Assembly: GCF_001307315.1 (NCBI RefSeq)
Contig: NZ_LGUC01000001.1
Span: 1,612,001-1,676,000, forward strand
Direction: 5' to 3'
Length of the DNA: 64,000 nucleotides
Source: Halolamina pelagica
Lineage (GTDB): Archaea; Halobacteriota; Halobacteria; Halobacteriales; Haloferacaceae
Part shown: positions 44,213-54,370 of the stretch, one piece after another
Layout: every line of letters begins with the position of its first letter
How positions within the stretch are numbered: position 1 is the first letter of the stretch
Notes under the pieces: generated by a model
What the model was told of the DNA's origin: nothing
The model's input: only the letters and a program-made list of their open reading frames with translations
Database searches by the model: none
Translations under genes and position numbers: made by a program

Positions 44213-45588
44213 GCGCGGCCGAACAGTTCGACGCTGGTCAGCACGCCGCTCCGGAAGCAGTCGAGCGCGAGGTTCTCGTCGGGCGAGTGGTTGTTCTCGT
44301 CCTCGTTCGCGTAGGGCACTGTCACGCAGGGGAGTTCCAACTCACGCTCGAACACCGCCGTGGGAAGCGAGCCGCCGAGGGTCGGCTTCAGGATCGGCTC
44401 CGTCGGCCACGCGGCGCCGACGGCGTCCATCACGGGCTCACGAACCGGGTGATCCAGCGGCGTTCGCTGGGGGTACATCTGCCCCATCTTCGTCACTTCC
44501 ACGTCGCAGACGCCGGTAGCGTGCTCGTGGACGTGGGCCTCGAACGCCTCGTAGATCGCCTCGGGGTCCTGATCGGCGACGAGGCGCATGTCCATCTTCA
44601 GGGTCGCCGTCGACGGCAGGACGGTCTTGCTCCCCTCGCCGCCGTAGCCCGAGGTGAACCCGCAGATGTTGCAGGTCGGGTAGTACAGCAGCTTCTCCAG
44701 GTAGCTCTCGCCCGGCCCCTCGGCGAACGCCGGGATGTCGAGATCCGCCTTGATCGCCTCGGCGTCGAACGGCATCGCCGCCAGCGCCTCGCGGTCGCGC
44801 GCCTCGATCGGCCGCACGTCGTCGTAGAACCCGTCGATGGCGACGCGGCCGGTCTCGTCCTTCAGCGAGGCGACGATCCGGACCAGTTCCCACGCGGGGT
44901 TCGGGACCGGGCCGCCGTAGTTGCCCGAGTGGAGGTCGCGGTTCGGCCCGGTCACGTCGACCTGGACGTACTGCATCCCTCGGGCGCCCATCAGCACGTG
45001 TGAGCGGCCCGACTCGTCGATGGGCCCGTCGGCGACGTACGCCAGGTCGGCGTCGCCCAACACGTCGGCGTACTCCCGGACGACGCTGTCGAGGTTGGGA
45101 CTGCCGCTCTCCTCCTCCCCTTCGAGGAGGAGCGTCACGTTGGTCGGCAGGCCAGTCGTCTCCCGCAGCGCGCGGACCGCACAGAGGTGGGCGAACCACT
45201 GGCCCTTGTTGTCGCCGGCGCCGCGGGCGTAGATCCGCTCCCGGCCGTCGGGCCCCTCGCGGATCGTCGGGTCGAACGGCGGCGTCGTCCACTCGTCGGG
45301 GTCGGCCGGCTGCACGTCGTAGTGGCCGTAGACGAACGTCGTCGGCGCCTCGCCGTCGACCGCGGTCCGATCGGCTTCGGCGCGTGCGATTACTGCCGGC
45401 TGCCCGGGCGTCTCGACGCGCACCACGTCGTCGAAGCCGTACTCGAGACAGCGCTCGTGGACCAGGTCGACGCAGTCGGCGACCCCCTCGCCGGTCGCGC
45501 TGATCGACGGCTGGGCGAGGAGTTCGAAGAGGTCGTCCAACTGCTCGGCCTCGTGGTCGTCGACGAACTCCCTCGCGGCCGCACTCAT
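44209..45588 (-). CDS. M20 family dipeptidase/metallopeptidase
   Basis: The protein is 459 residues and intact. It has the M20 metal ligands: histidine in TFVYGHYDVQPADPDEWTT, aspartate in YARGAGDNKGQWFAHLCAVR, and glutamates in LLLEGEEESGSPNLDSVV. The dimerisation domain begins around VQVDVTGPNRDLHSGNYGGP. A late HSPDENLALDCF supplies the last ligand. This layout is that of carnosinase-like or Dug1-like dipeptidases and not of ArgE. The ATG at 45588 is followed by MSAAAREFVDDH. The frame is intact. Confidence 0.88.
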   Translation of the reverse strand: MSAAAREFVDDHEAEQLDDLFELLAQPSISATGEGVADCVDLVHERCLEYGFDDVVRVETPGQPAVIARAEADRTAVDGEAPTTFVYGHYDVQPADPDEWTTPPFDPTIREGPDGRERIYARGAGDNKGQWFAHLCAVRALRETTGLPTNVTLLLEGEEESGSPNLDSVVREYADVLGDADLAYVADGPIDESGRSHVLMGARGMQYVQVDVTGPNRDLHSGNYGGPVPNPAWELVRIVASLKDETGRVAIDGFYDDVRPIEARDREALAAMPFDAEAIKADLDIPAFAEGPGESYLEKLLYYPTCNICGFTSGYGGEGSKTVLPSTATLKMDMRLVADQDPEAIYEAFEAHVHEHATGVCDVEVTKMGQMYPQRTPLDHPVREPVMDAVGAAWPTEPILKPTLGGSLPTAVFERELELPCVTVPYANEDENNHSPDENLALDCFRSGVLTSVELFGRA

Positions 45589-45742
45589 CGGCGCTCACCT
45601 TCGGTCGTGTGCATGGGTACGCGTCACAGGGGGCGGGGTAAATCCCCATCGAACCCGGCGATCCCCCGGCCACTGGACGAACGCGGATCGATGAGGCGAC
45701 ACGGCAGGGGAGTGACGGGTCCCCGCTATGGAATGCAACAAC

Positions 45743-45786
45743 CTTTTTTATCGGATTCGGAGAGTTTCCCACAGTCGTATGTGGGA
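45743..45786 (+). promoter_or_regulatory. promoter of the histidine kinase gene with inverted repeat near the start site
   Basis: CTTTTTTATC at 45743-45752 is a TATA-like box. A perfect 7-base inverted repeat, TCCCACA/TGTGGGA (45767-45773 and 45780-45786, 6-base spacer), sits where transcription should begin. The gene then has a leader of about 45 bases with a good ribosome-binding GGAGG at 45817-45822, 7 bases before ATG 45829. The repeat could be an operator or a leader hairpin. The remaining bases from 45589 hold nothing else recognisable. Confidence 0.45.
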
Positions 45787-45828
45787 GCCGCCGGAAGGGG
45801 GTAGACGAATGCCACCGGAGGACTGGTG

Positions 45829-47486
45829 ATGCAGTACACGCTGGGCGTCGGTCTCGCTACAGCGACGGCGATCATCACGACGCTCACGGCGGCCTTCTTG
45901 TTGAACCGGAGCCGGTCGGCGGAAACGGTCTCGTTGGTTGGTTTCAACGTCGCAGTCGCGGTGTGGACTGGCGGCAACGCGTTGCAGGTCGCGTCGACGA
46001 CGCTTACCGGGAAGCTGTTCTGGGTGAACGTCCAGTACGTCGGGATCGCGCTGCTGCCGGTCTCGATTTTCGCCTTCGCCGTCTACCTCTCCGGCGCGGA
46101 CGATCGGGTCACCCGAACCCACTTGGGGCTGCTCGCGGTGCCGATGGCCGCTCTGGCGCTGCTGTCGTGGACCAACGGCGTCCACGGGCTCGTCCGAACG
46201 AGCGTCGGGCTCGCCGTCGTCGACGGCGTCGTCGTTCTGGAGCGAACGTTCGGCCCCGCGTTCTGGCTGGGGTGGGTGTACAGTAACCTCCTGAACCTCA
46301 CAGCGACCGTTCTCGTCCTTCGATCGGTGGTGTACGCCGACCGAATCATCGAACGCCGGGTGCTGGCGCTCCTGATCGGACCGCTCGTGCCGTGGGTGGC
46401 ACAGTTCCTCTACCTGACCGGCGCCCACTCGATCGAGCCCGAGACGTTCTTCGCGTTCACCGCCGTCGCGTTCGCCTACGCGGAGTACTCCTGGGACTCG
46501 ATCGAGTCGGCACAGAGCCGCGACGCCGTGCTCGAACTGCTGGAGGAGGGTGTCCTCGTCGTCGCGAGCGACGGCCGGGTCGTCGACCTCAACAGCGCCA
46601 CCCGTGAGCTGCTCGCGCTCGGTGACGCCGTCGCGGTGGGTGAGCCGATCGACGACGTGCTCGACGACTATCCGACACTCCTCGAGGCGTATCGCGAGGG
46701 CGAAGCGACGACGGATCTGACTATCGACGCCGGCCAGACACGGCGGCACGTTGACGTCCAGTTCTCGTCGTTCGCCGGCAACGTCGGGAACCCGGACAAG
46801 GTGGTGGTGCTCACGGACGTGACGGCGATACGGGAGCAGGAGCGTGCGCTGGAGCGCCAGAACGAGCGGCTGGAGTCGTTCGCCAGTATGGTGAGCCACG
46901 ACCTCCGCAACCCGTTGAACGTCGCCCAGGGACGCGTCGAGTTGGCGGAAGCAGAGTGTGACAGCGAGCACCTGCAGATCGCTCAGCGCGCCCACAACCG
47001 CATGGCCGGGTTGATCGACGACATCCTCACGCTCGCCCGTCAGGGACAGTCCGTCGAGTCGGTCGAACCGGTCGATCTGGGTTCGCTGGCCCGTGCCACG
47101 TGGGAGATGGTCGAGACGCCCGAAGCGAGCCTCGAGGTCGAGACCGACCTCGTGATCCGGGCCGACAGAAGCAGGCTGCAACAGCTGTTGGAGAACCTCT
47201 TCCGAAACGCCGTCGAGCACAACGACCCGGGCGTCACCGTCACGCTCGGGCGGTCACCCGACGGCTTCTACGTCGCCGACGACGGGACGGGAATTCCCCC
47301 GGACGAGCGCGACGACGTTTTCGAGGCAGGGTACTCCACTCGCGACCGGGGACCGGACTGGGCCTCAACATCGTGAGAGAGATCGCCGAAACACACGGCT
47401 GGACGGTGGGCGTGCAGGAATCCGCCGAGGGTGGCGCCCGGTTCGACATCGCGGGTGTCGACGCCGCGGCCGACACCGACGACTGA
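45829..47486 (+). CDS. membrane histidine kinase with 7TM-type sensor and PAS domain (one frame break)
   Basis: The joined protein is about 552 residues. Residues 1-220 have about seven membrane segments, as in the 7TM histidine kinase N-terminal domain. A PAS-like domain follows (DAVLELLEEGVLVVASDGRV). The HisKA phospho-site is FASMVSHDLRNPLNVAQGRV. The ATPase part has LLENLFRNAVEHNDPGVTV and DDGTGIPPDERDDVFEAGYS. One G is missing at the run 47348-47351; adding it gives GTGLGLNIVREIAETHGWTV, the G2 box. No response regulator is adjacent. Confidence 0.87.
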
Positions 47487-47490
47487 CGCC

Positions 47491-49068
47491 TCAGCCCGAG
47501 AGTTCCAGCTCCCGCACCTCGATGATCCGGTCGTCGCCCATCAGCTCCGACAGCGCCGACTCCGGCACGTCGTCGTCGAGACTGTACACCGTCAGCGCCT
47601 CGCCGCCGATGGTCTCCCGGGCGTTGTACATCCCCGCGATGTTGACGTCGTGGTCGCCGAGGACGGTGCCGATGTGGCCGATGACGCCGGGCGCGTCCTC
47701 GTTGCGCGCGACGAGCATGTTGCCGTGGGGAGCGCGTCCACGCGGTAGCCGTCGATCGAGACCAGCCGCGGCTCCGCCCCGTGAACAGCGTCCCCGACAC
47801 CGCGAGCTCGTCGGTTCCGTCGCCGACGGTGACGGTCAGCAGGCTCCGGAAGTCCTCGGAGCTCCGGGTTTTGGTCTCGGTCACGTCGACGCCGCGCTCC
47901 TCGGCGACGCGGGGGGCGTTGACGGCATTGACCTGCCACTCGAGCGGTTCGAAGGCGCCCTGGAGGGCGCTGGCGGTGATCAGTTCGACGTCCTCCTCGG
48001 CGATCTCGCCAGCGTAGGCCACCTCGATCTCCTCGACCCGGCCGTCGAACAGGCCGGCGGCGACCTGTCCGGCGGTCGCCGCGAGCCCGATGTACGGCTC
48101 GATCCGCGGAAAGGCGCTCTCGTCGACCGACGGCGCGTTGAGCGCGTTCATCACCGGCTCGCCCGCGAACGCCGCGAGCACCTGCTCCGCGGTGGCGACG
48201 GCGACGTGCTCCTGAGCCTCCGCGGTGGACGCACCGAGGTGGGGAGTGAGAACGATGTCCTCGACCTCGCGCAGTCGGGACCCCTCGGGCAGTGGCTCGT
48301 CGGCGAACACGTCGAGCGCCGCCCCGGCGACGACGCCGTCCTCGACAGCCTCGGCCAGCGCCGGCTCGTCGACGACGCCGCCGCGGGCCACGTTGATCAC
48401 GTAGCCGCCTTCCATCCGTGCCAACTCCGCCTCGCCGATCAGTCCCTCGGTCTCGTCGGTCAGCGGGACGTGGACGGTGAGGAAGTCGGCGCGGTCGATA
48501 CACGCGTCCAACTCGACCAGTTCGGCGCCGATCTGATCGGCGCGCTCCTCGCTGATGTAGGGGTCGTACGCGACCAGCTCCATCCCCAGCGATCCCAGCC
48601 GCTTTGCGGCCTCCTGGCCGACGCGGCCGAGCCCGACGATGCCCAGCGTCTTCCCGTTCAGTTCGGTGCCGAGGAACTCCCCCTTTGCCCACGCGCCGTC
48701 GACCATGCGCCCGTGGGCCTGCGGGATCGAGCGCGCGGTCGCGAACGTCATTCCAACGGTGTGTTCGGCAGCTGCGCGGACGTTCCCTCCGGGGCGTTGG
48801 CGACGATGACGCCGTGGTCGGTTGCGGCGTCGATGTCGATGTTGTCGACGCCGATGCCCGCACGGCCGACGATCTGGAGATCCGGCGCGGCCGCGAACAG
48901 TTCCTCGGTCACGTCGGTGCCGGAGCGAACGATCAGCCCGTCGGCGTCGGCGACGGCGTCCAACAGTGCCGTTCCGGCGGCGTCGTACGCCGTGACTACC
49001 TCGTGGCCAGCCGCCCGAAGTCGCTCGATCCCGGCGTCGGCGATCGGATCCGTAACGAGTACTCGCAC
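47491..49068 (-). CDS. serA: D-3-phosphoglycerate dehydrogenase (three frame breaks)
   Basis: The joined protein is about 526 residues, the usual long form. The N-terminal part is VRVLVTDPIADAGIERLRAA with VGRAGIGVDNIDIDAATDHG. The NAD site is LGIVGLGRVGQEAAKRLGSL, and the catalytic histidine is in IVLTPHLGASTAEAQEHV. Next come the intervening domain and a C-terminal ACT domain (RNEDAPGVIGHIGTVLGDHD), which usually senses serine. Breaks near 48785-48787, 47777-47780 and 47727-47730 are each fixed by one base. The start is GTG 49068. It is divergent from serB. Confidence 0.9.
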
Positions 49069-49232
49069 GAGCGGAGTGAATCCCCGGCCATGGTTAACGC
49101 TTTCTCCGCCATGCCACGAATTGGCACGGGAAATTGGACACATTCGTGCTTGTTTCTTGTTTGAGAAAACTTCGACTATCCAGACCCATGTACTTTCACA
49201 ACAGGAATAACCCCCGCGCCCAGAGAAGGGGT

Positions 49233-49870
49233 ATGAGTCTCGTTGCCTTCGACTTCGACGGCACGCTCTCGGACTCGGAGATGCTGATCGCGCTGGGTAA
49301 GCGCCACGGCGTCGCCGACCGGATCGGGGAGATCACCGCCCGAGCGATGCGAGGGGAGATCTCCTACGCCGAGAGCCTCCGCGAACGCGCCACGATGGTC
49401 GGGGGCTGCCCGAACACGAGGCCGCCGCGGCCTACGAGGAGACGACGCTCCGGCCGGGCGCCGCGACCGTGATCGACCGCCTCAACGACGCCGGCCACAC
49501 GACGGCCATCTTGACCGGCGGGTTCACGCCGGGGGTCGAGGCCGCGCTGACGCGTGACGGCGCGAGCGTCGACCGCATCGTCGCGAACGCACTCCCGGTC
49601 GCCGACGGCGAGCTCACCGGCGAGGTCGAGGGGCCGTTGATCGAGGGGACCAAAGACGACGCGCTGCGGGATCTCTGTGAGACGTACGGCGTCGACGTGG
49701 CGAACACCGTCGCGGTCGGCGACGGCGCGAACGATCTGCCGATGCTCCAGGCGGCGGGCCACGCCGTCGGGTTCGAACCGAAAGACGCCGTCGAACCGCA
49801 CTGCGACGACGTGGTGACGACGATGGACGCGCTGGAGGAACTGTTCGAGCGTACCGGCCTCCTCGACTGA
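49233..49870 (+). CDS. serB: phosphoserine phosphatase (one frame break)
   Basis: The joined protein is about 212 residues of the HAD superfamily. The nucleophile motif is LVAFDFDGTLSDSEMLIALG, motif II is HTTAILTGGFTPGVEAAL, and the final motif is AVGDGANDLPMLQAAGHAV. It removes phosphate from phosphoserine in the last step of serine synthesis. The run 49401-49405 lacks one G; adding it reads VGGLPEHEAAAAYEETTLRP. The ATG at 49233 is directly before the first strand. The spacing to divergent serA is about 164 bases. Confidence 0.88.
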
Positions 49871-50026
49871 GTGCCGCCCTGGGGCCCTGCCGAAGCTGAA
49901 CGCTGTTCACCAGCAGTCCCCTCGGAACTGTGTTGGGCCGTTATCGCCGATGTCGCCGACCGATGCCTCGGCGTGTTTCGGAGGTATTTGTCCGTACTTT
50001 GGCTGAAACTGGCCCTTGCCAACAAA

Positions 50027-50032
50027 TTTATA
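50027..50032 (+). promoter_or_regulatory. TATA box for the rhodanese-MBL gene
   Basis: TTTATA lies 29-34 bases before the ATG at 50061, inside an AT-rich stretch. This is the position expected for a leaderless transcript. The preceding gap from 49871 shows no gene. Confidence 0.5.
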
Positions 50033-50060
50033 CCGACGGAAATTCGTAATATTGGACGTA

Positions 50061-51179
50061 ATGAGCAAGACCGAAATCGACGCTGCGACGGTCGCCCGTC
50101 GCATCGCAGAAGACGACGAGCTGTTCGTGCTGGACGTACGGAACGAACCTGACTACGAGGAGTGGCAGATCCCGGGGAGCACCAACATCCCGGTGTACGA
50201 CGAACTGCGCTCTCACAACTTCTCCGGGCTGGAGGCCCACCTCGACGAACTCCCCGACGACGCCGAGATCGCCGTCGCGTGTGCCGCGGGTGTCACCTCG
50301 GCGCGGGCGGCCGAGTTCCTCCGTGGCCGGGGGTACGACGCCAAATCCATCCGGGACGGGATGAACGCCTGGGGCCGGGTCCACCGCGAGTACGAGGTCG
50401 AGGACGCAGACGGCGTCGTCCAGATCGTCCGCCCCGGCACCGGCTGTATCTCCTACATCGTCCACGACGATGGCGAGGCCGTCGTCGTGGACCCGACGCA
50501 GTATGTCGATCGGTACCTGCACGCGGCCGAGGAACGCGGCCTCGACATCGTCGGCGTCGCCGACACGCATGCCCACGCCGACCACGTCTCCGGCGCGCGG
50601 CAACTGGCCGGCGACTTCGACGTCCCCTACTACCTCCACGGCGCGGACGCCGGCGAACTCGACGGCGTCACCGAGATCGAAGACGGCGACAGCATCGCAG
50701 TCGGCGACCGATCGCTCGACGTGCAGTTCACCCCCGGCCACACGCCCGGCAGCGTCTCCTTCCTGTTCGGCGACGCGCTCCTCTCGGGTGACACGCTGTT
50801 CCTCCGGAGCGTCGGTCGCCCCGATCTGGAAGACAGCGACGAGGACGCAGTTCGCGAGGCGGCGAGCCAGCTGTTCGACAGCCTCGAGGGGCTGACCGAA
50901 CTCGACGACGACACCGTCGTGCTTCCGGGCCACTTCAGCGACGAGGAGATCCGCCCGCTCGCGACGAAGCTCGGCGAGCTCCGGGTCGAGACGACGAACG
51001 AACTCCTGAGCTACGTCGCCGACGGCGACGAGACGGCGTTCGTCGAAACCATCGTCGAGAGCCTCTCCGACGAGCCGGCGAACTACAACCGGATCAAGCA
51101 GATCAACTGGGGGAAAGAGCAGCCACGCGGGGACGTGGAGTCGCTCGAACTCGGCCCGAACAACTGCGCGGCCAACTGA
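50061..51179 (+). CDS. rhodanese-metallo-beta-lactamase fusion, persulfide dioxygenase-like
   Basis: The 372-residue protein is intact. Residues 1-115 are a rhodanese domain (LFVLDVRNEPDYEEWQIPGS) with its cysteine at residue 74 in AVACAAGVTSARAAEFLRGR. The rest is a metallo-beta-lactamase fold with VADTHAHADHVSGARQLAGD, FTPGHTPGSVSFLFG, ALLSGDTLFLRSVGRPDLED and VVLPGHFSDEEI. That pattern matches ETHE1/BLH-type enzymes acting on glutathione-like persulfides. Here the rhodanese is at the N-terminus. It probably handles reactive sulfur, with the thiol partner unknown. Confidence 0.87.
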   Translation: MSKTEIDAATVARRIAEDDELFVLDVRNEPDYEEWQIPGSTNIPVYDELRSHNFSGLEAHLDELPDDAEIAVACAAGVTSARAAEFLRGRGYDAKSIRDGMNAWGRVHREYEVEDADGVVQIVRPGTGCISYIVHDDGEAVVVDPTQYVDRYLHAAEERGLDIVGVADTHAHADHVSGARQLAGDFDVPYYLHGADAGELDGVTEIEDGDSIAVGDRSLDVQFTPGHTPGSVSFLFGDALLSGDTLFLRSVGRPDLEDSDEDAVREAASQLFDSLEGLTELDDDTVVLPGHFSDEEIRPLATKLGELRVETTNELLSYVADGDETAFVETIVESLSDEPANYNRIKQINWGKEQPRGDVESLELGPNNCAAN

Positions 51180-51235
51180 TCGGGCCGATCAACGGCGGGA
51201 AGAAACGGACTGCACCGGTGAACAGTTCGACTCGC

Positions 51236-51454
51236 CTACCGGCCCGAGAACGTATCGAACCCGAACACGCGGTGGATCAGACACCGCTGTGTGAGCCCGG
51301 TTCCAGTGAGCACGGCCCCGACGACGAGCAGGACGGCGCCGACGGCCATCCCGCCGGGAATCGTGTCGAGCAGCGCTGCGACACCCACCAGCGCCAGCAG
51401 CGGTCCGGCGACGAGACGCGCGGTACGGTCGAACCCGCCGACGTTTTTGTCCAT
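51236..51454 (-). CDS. DUF2892 membrane protein (YgaP-like)
   Basis: This 72-residue protein begins MDKNVGGFDRTARLVAGPLL, the standard DUF2892 opening, and has two membrane helices. It ends LTQRCLIHRVFGFDT, with a cysteine near the membrane surface typical of the family. In other organisms this domain is fused to rhodaneses (YgaP) or lies beside them. Here it is next to the rhodanese-MBL gene, facing it. The ATG at 51454 is chosen because the longer upstream frame is unlike the family. Confidence 0.85.
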   Translation of the reverse strand: MDKNVGGFDRTARLVAGPLLALVGVAALLDTIPGGMAVGAVLLVVGAVLTGTGLTQRCLIHRVFGFDTFSGR

Positions 51455-51696
51455 ACCCGAACGTTCGTCCGCGAGAGCATAAATGTTGGCTGTGTTGTGA
51501 GGTACGATCAACACTCCCGCCGAACGAGGCGCCGGGGGACGACGTGTCGCGAACGACATCGCTGCCGATAGCTGTGATATCTTCCGCTATCTCGGACAAT
51601 AACGGGTTGGCCGTTCATCGAGACCTAACGCCGCGACAGACAGTATTGCCCGGTGAGTCCAAATCTATAAACGCCTGGGCGGCGAACTCGGAGTCG

Positions 51697-52053
51697 ATGG
51701 CAACCGAACCTTCGGACGGACACGCCGCAGCGACTGGGGAACCGATCTACGTCGACGGTGAGGAGGCGCTGGACCAGATCGTCGCCGAGAACGACGTGGT
51801 GCTGGCAGACTTCTATGCGGACTGGTGTGGCCCGTGTCAGATGCTCGAACCGATCGTCGAGACGCTGGCAGAGGAGACCGAGGCGGCAGTGGCGAAAGTC
51901 GACGTGGACGCGAACCAGATGCTGGCCAGCTCCTACGGCGTTCGCGGCGTCCCCACGCTCGTCCTGTTCGCCGACGGTGAGCAGGTCGAGGAGATCGTCG
52001 GCGTCCAGGGCGAGGACCGCCTTCGCTCGCTGATCGAGAGCTACACGAACTGA
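51697..52053 (+). CDS. trxA: thioredoxin
   Basis: The protein is 118 residues. The active site WCGPC is at residues 43-47, in VLADFYADWCGPCQMLEPIV. The cis-proline lies in YGVRGVPTLVLFADGE. An acidic 30-residue extension precedes the thioredoxin fold. It reduces disulfides and may reduce persulfides. A TATA-like CTATAAA is at about 51665-51671, about 27-33 bases before the ATG. The in-frame sequence upstream of 51697 is not used. Confidence 0.92.
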   Translation: MATEPSDGHAAATGEPIYVDGEEALDQIVAENDVVLADFYADWCGPCQMLEPIVETLAEETEAAVAKVDVDANQMLASSYGVRGVPTLVLFADGEQVEEIVGVQGEDRLRSLIESYTN

Positions 52054-52118
52054 TCGCTCGCTACTGATCCGGACGTAGTCACCCGGACACTCGATATCTG
52101 GTGCGGCGGCCGGGTCGA

Positions 52119-53294
52119 CTACCGGTCGAGCGCTTCTCTCGCAGTCTCGACGGCGTCGGGTACCGCTACGTCGACGCCGACGGCGTCGAACGCCTCGCCG
52201 ATCGTCCTGATCCCGCGAAGCAGCTGCTCGTCGGTGATGTTCCCCATGTTGCTCACTCGGAAGATCTCGCCGCCGAGGTGGGCCTGGCCGCCCGAGATCG
52301 ACACCCCTCGGTCGGCGACCGCGTCGAAGAACGCCTCGCTGTCGTCGTCGCGGGCGCCCTCGGGGAGTTCGATCGCGGTGAGCGTGTTCGAGTACGCTGT
52401 CGCGTCGTTCAGCTCCGGGAACGACTCGAGCCCCATCGCCCACATCGCCTCGCGGAACGCCGTCGACTGCCGGCGGTGTCTGGCGATCCGGTCGGGCATC
52501 CCCTCGGCCTCGATCTCCTCGACGGCGACGGCGAGCCCGCGGAACAGCGGGACCGCGCTGGTGAAGGGCGTCTGGTGCTGGCTCGCCTTCCGGCTGTGCC
52601 AGTCCAGATCCTCGTAGAACGGGGCCGCCTCGCCGTCCACGTGGGCGTCGACGCCGTCGGCGACGTACAGCGCGGCGACGCCCGGCGGCGCCGCGAGCGC
52701 TTTCTGGCCGTCGGTGATCGCGATGTCGACCTCCCAGTCGTCGATCCGGAACGCGTCGCCGCCGATGGAGGTGACACCGTCAACGACGAACCGGGCGTCG
52801 TGGTCGGCCGCGATCTCCCCGATCTCCGCCACGGGGTTCAGCAGCCCCGTACTGGTCTCGTTGTGGACGACAGTGACCACGGCCGTCTCGTCGTCCACCG
52901 CGTCGGCGACGGCGTCCACGTCGATCGGCGCTCCCCACTCGAACTCCACGGCAGTGACCGTACAGTGGCGCTCGGCGATGCGCTTGAACCGTCGGCCGAA
53001 CTTCCCGTTCACGACGGCGACGAGTTCGTCGTCGGCGTCGACGAGGTTGGCTACCGCGGCCTCCATGCCCATCGTAGCGGTCCCGTTGAGGATCAGCGCC
53101 TCCCCGCCGCTTGCGGTCCGCTCGCCGTCGAGGCTGGACTGTTCGAACACGTACTCGAGGCCGTCCTGTGCGCGCTCGTACACGGCTTCGAACGCCGCCG
53201 AGCGGTGGGAAACCATCGGTTCGCTCATCGCCTCGCGAGCGTCGGGACTCATCGGTACCGGGCCGGGGTTGAGCAACAGGAACTCGTCGTCCAT
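52119..53294 (-). CDS. class V aminotransferase (alanine/serine-glyoxylate type)
   Basis: The 391-residue protein is intact. It begins EFLLLNPGPVPMSPDAREAM, the class V signature start, followed by HRSAAFEAVYERAQDGLEYV. The PLP aspartate is in DARFVVDGVTSIGGDAFRID, and the PLP lysine is in DIAITDGQKALAAPPGVAAL. Class V members of this type accept several 2-oxo acids, and some archaeal ones act as phosphoserine aminotransferase. It lies about 3 kb from serA and serB, which lack a clear serC partner, so that role is proposed. The ATG at 53294 is four codons inside the frame. Confidence 0.87.
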   Translation of the reverse strand: MDDEFLLLNPGPVPMSPDAREAMSEPMVSHRSAAFEAVYERAQDGLEYVFEQSSLDGERTASGGEALILNGTATMGMEAAVANLVDADDELVAVVNGKFGRRFKRIAERHCTVTAVEFEWGAPIDVDAVADAVDDETAVVTVVHNETSTGLLNPVAEIGEIAADHDARFVVDGVTSIGGDAFRIDDWEVDIAITDGQKALAAPPGVAALYVADGVDAHVDGEAAPFYEDLDWHSRKASQHQTPFTSAVPLFRGLAVAVEEIEAEGMPDRIARHRRQSTAFREAMWAMGLESFPELNDATAYSNTLTAIELPEGARDDDSEAFFDAVADRGVSISGGQAHLGGEIFRVSNMGNITDEQLLRGIRTIGEAFDAVGVDVAVPDAVETAREALDR

Positions 53295-53381
53295 GTGTGT
53301 GGGCAATTCTCTGGGGGCGTGTTAAGCCCGCCGCCCGAGATAGGTATGTTACCACAACCCACTCCCGGCGGTTGGGGCGGC

Positions 53382-54370
53382 CTACGGTCGGACGCGCCGC
53401 CCGAGGGCGATCTCACCGACGCTCTCGGCGTGTCGAACGGTCCGGCGGACGCCGTCGAGTACCCGGGTGAGGAGCACAGCGTCCGGCGGGTCCGCCGTAG
53501 CTACGGTCTCCTGGAGCGTCCGTGTCGACTCGGCAGTTGCGTCGGCGCCGTCCAGCACATCCTGCACCGTCGTGGTCGAACCGCCGTCGGTGACTGCGTC
53601 CGTCGCCGCCTCCACGGCCTCGCGCGCGTCGGCACCGACACCGCGGATCTCCTCGACGAGGTCTGTCGACGCGGCCGGCCCCAGTCGGTCCACGGCCTGC
53701 GCGATCTCGGCAGCCTCGCGAGCGACGCAGTCGAGCTCGTACGCGGTCCGGTACCCTGCGAACAGCCGCGGACGGGTCGCATCGAGCCGGTCGAGTTCGT
53801 CGAACAGCACCATCGCCCGGGTGTACAGCCGCTCGATCAGCCGGCGGATGCGGTCCGTCTCCTCGATCCGGTCGGTGATGTACTCCGCCTCGGCAGTCGC
53901 GCCGGCGACCGACGCCATCGCCGCCTCGTGCATCGACGCGGCGACGAACCGGAGTTGGCGGACCGACTGGTGGATCGAGAGTTCGCCGGCGTCGAGCAGC
54001 CACCGAACCGTCACGTGGCCCTCCGCCTCCTCGGCCACGTCGACGCCGATCAGCGTCCGCGCGCGGTCGGCGATCGACTCCCGCTGTGCCTCGGCGGCGG
54101 TGTGCAGCGTGATCCGGTCGAAGCCGGCGCCGTAGGCGGCGTCCAGCGTCCGCGCGGCGGCGTCGGCGCTCTCCGCGCCCAGCTCGATATCGATCGCGCC
54201 GAGCGCGCGCTCCTCACGATCACCCCAGCGGACGACCAGCGAGCCGTCCCGGTGGGTGTAGAGGTAGGCGGTCTCGCCGGCCTCGATATCGTGCTCCTCG
54301 GCCCACGAGATGGGGATCGAGACGGTGTAGGTCCCCCGCCAACCTGCTGGACTTTCCTGGTCTCCATCAT
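53382..54370 (-). CDS. phoU: PhoU-type phosphate regulator with AbrB-like N-terminal domain (one frame break)
   Basis: Joined, the protein is about 329 residues. Residues 1-60 form an AbrB/SpoVT-like domain: [20 protein letters not shown] with [20 protein letters not shown]. The rest has helical PhoU-type repeats, such as [20 protein letters not shown]. The run 54333-54337 lacks one base. The start ATG overlaps the pstB stop, so it is the last gene of the pst operon. It probably controls Pst activity and perhaps its own transcription, since the N-terminal fold can bind DNA. Confidence 0.82.
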
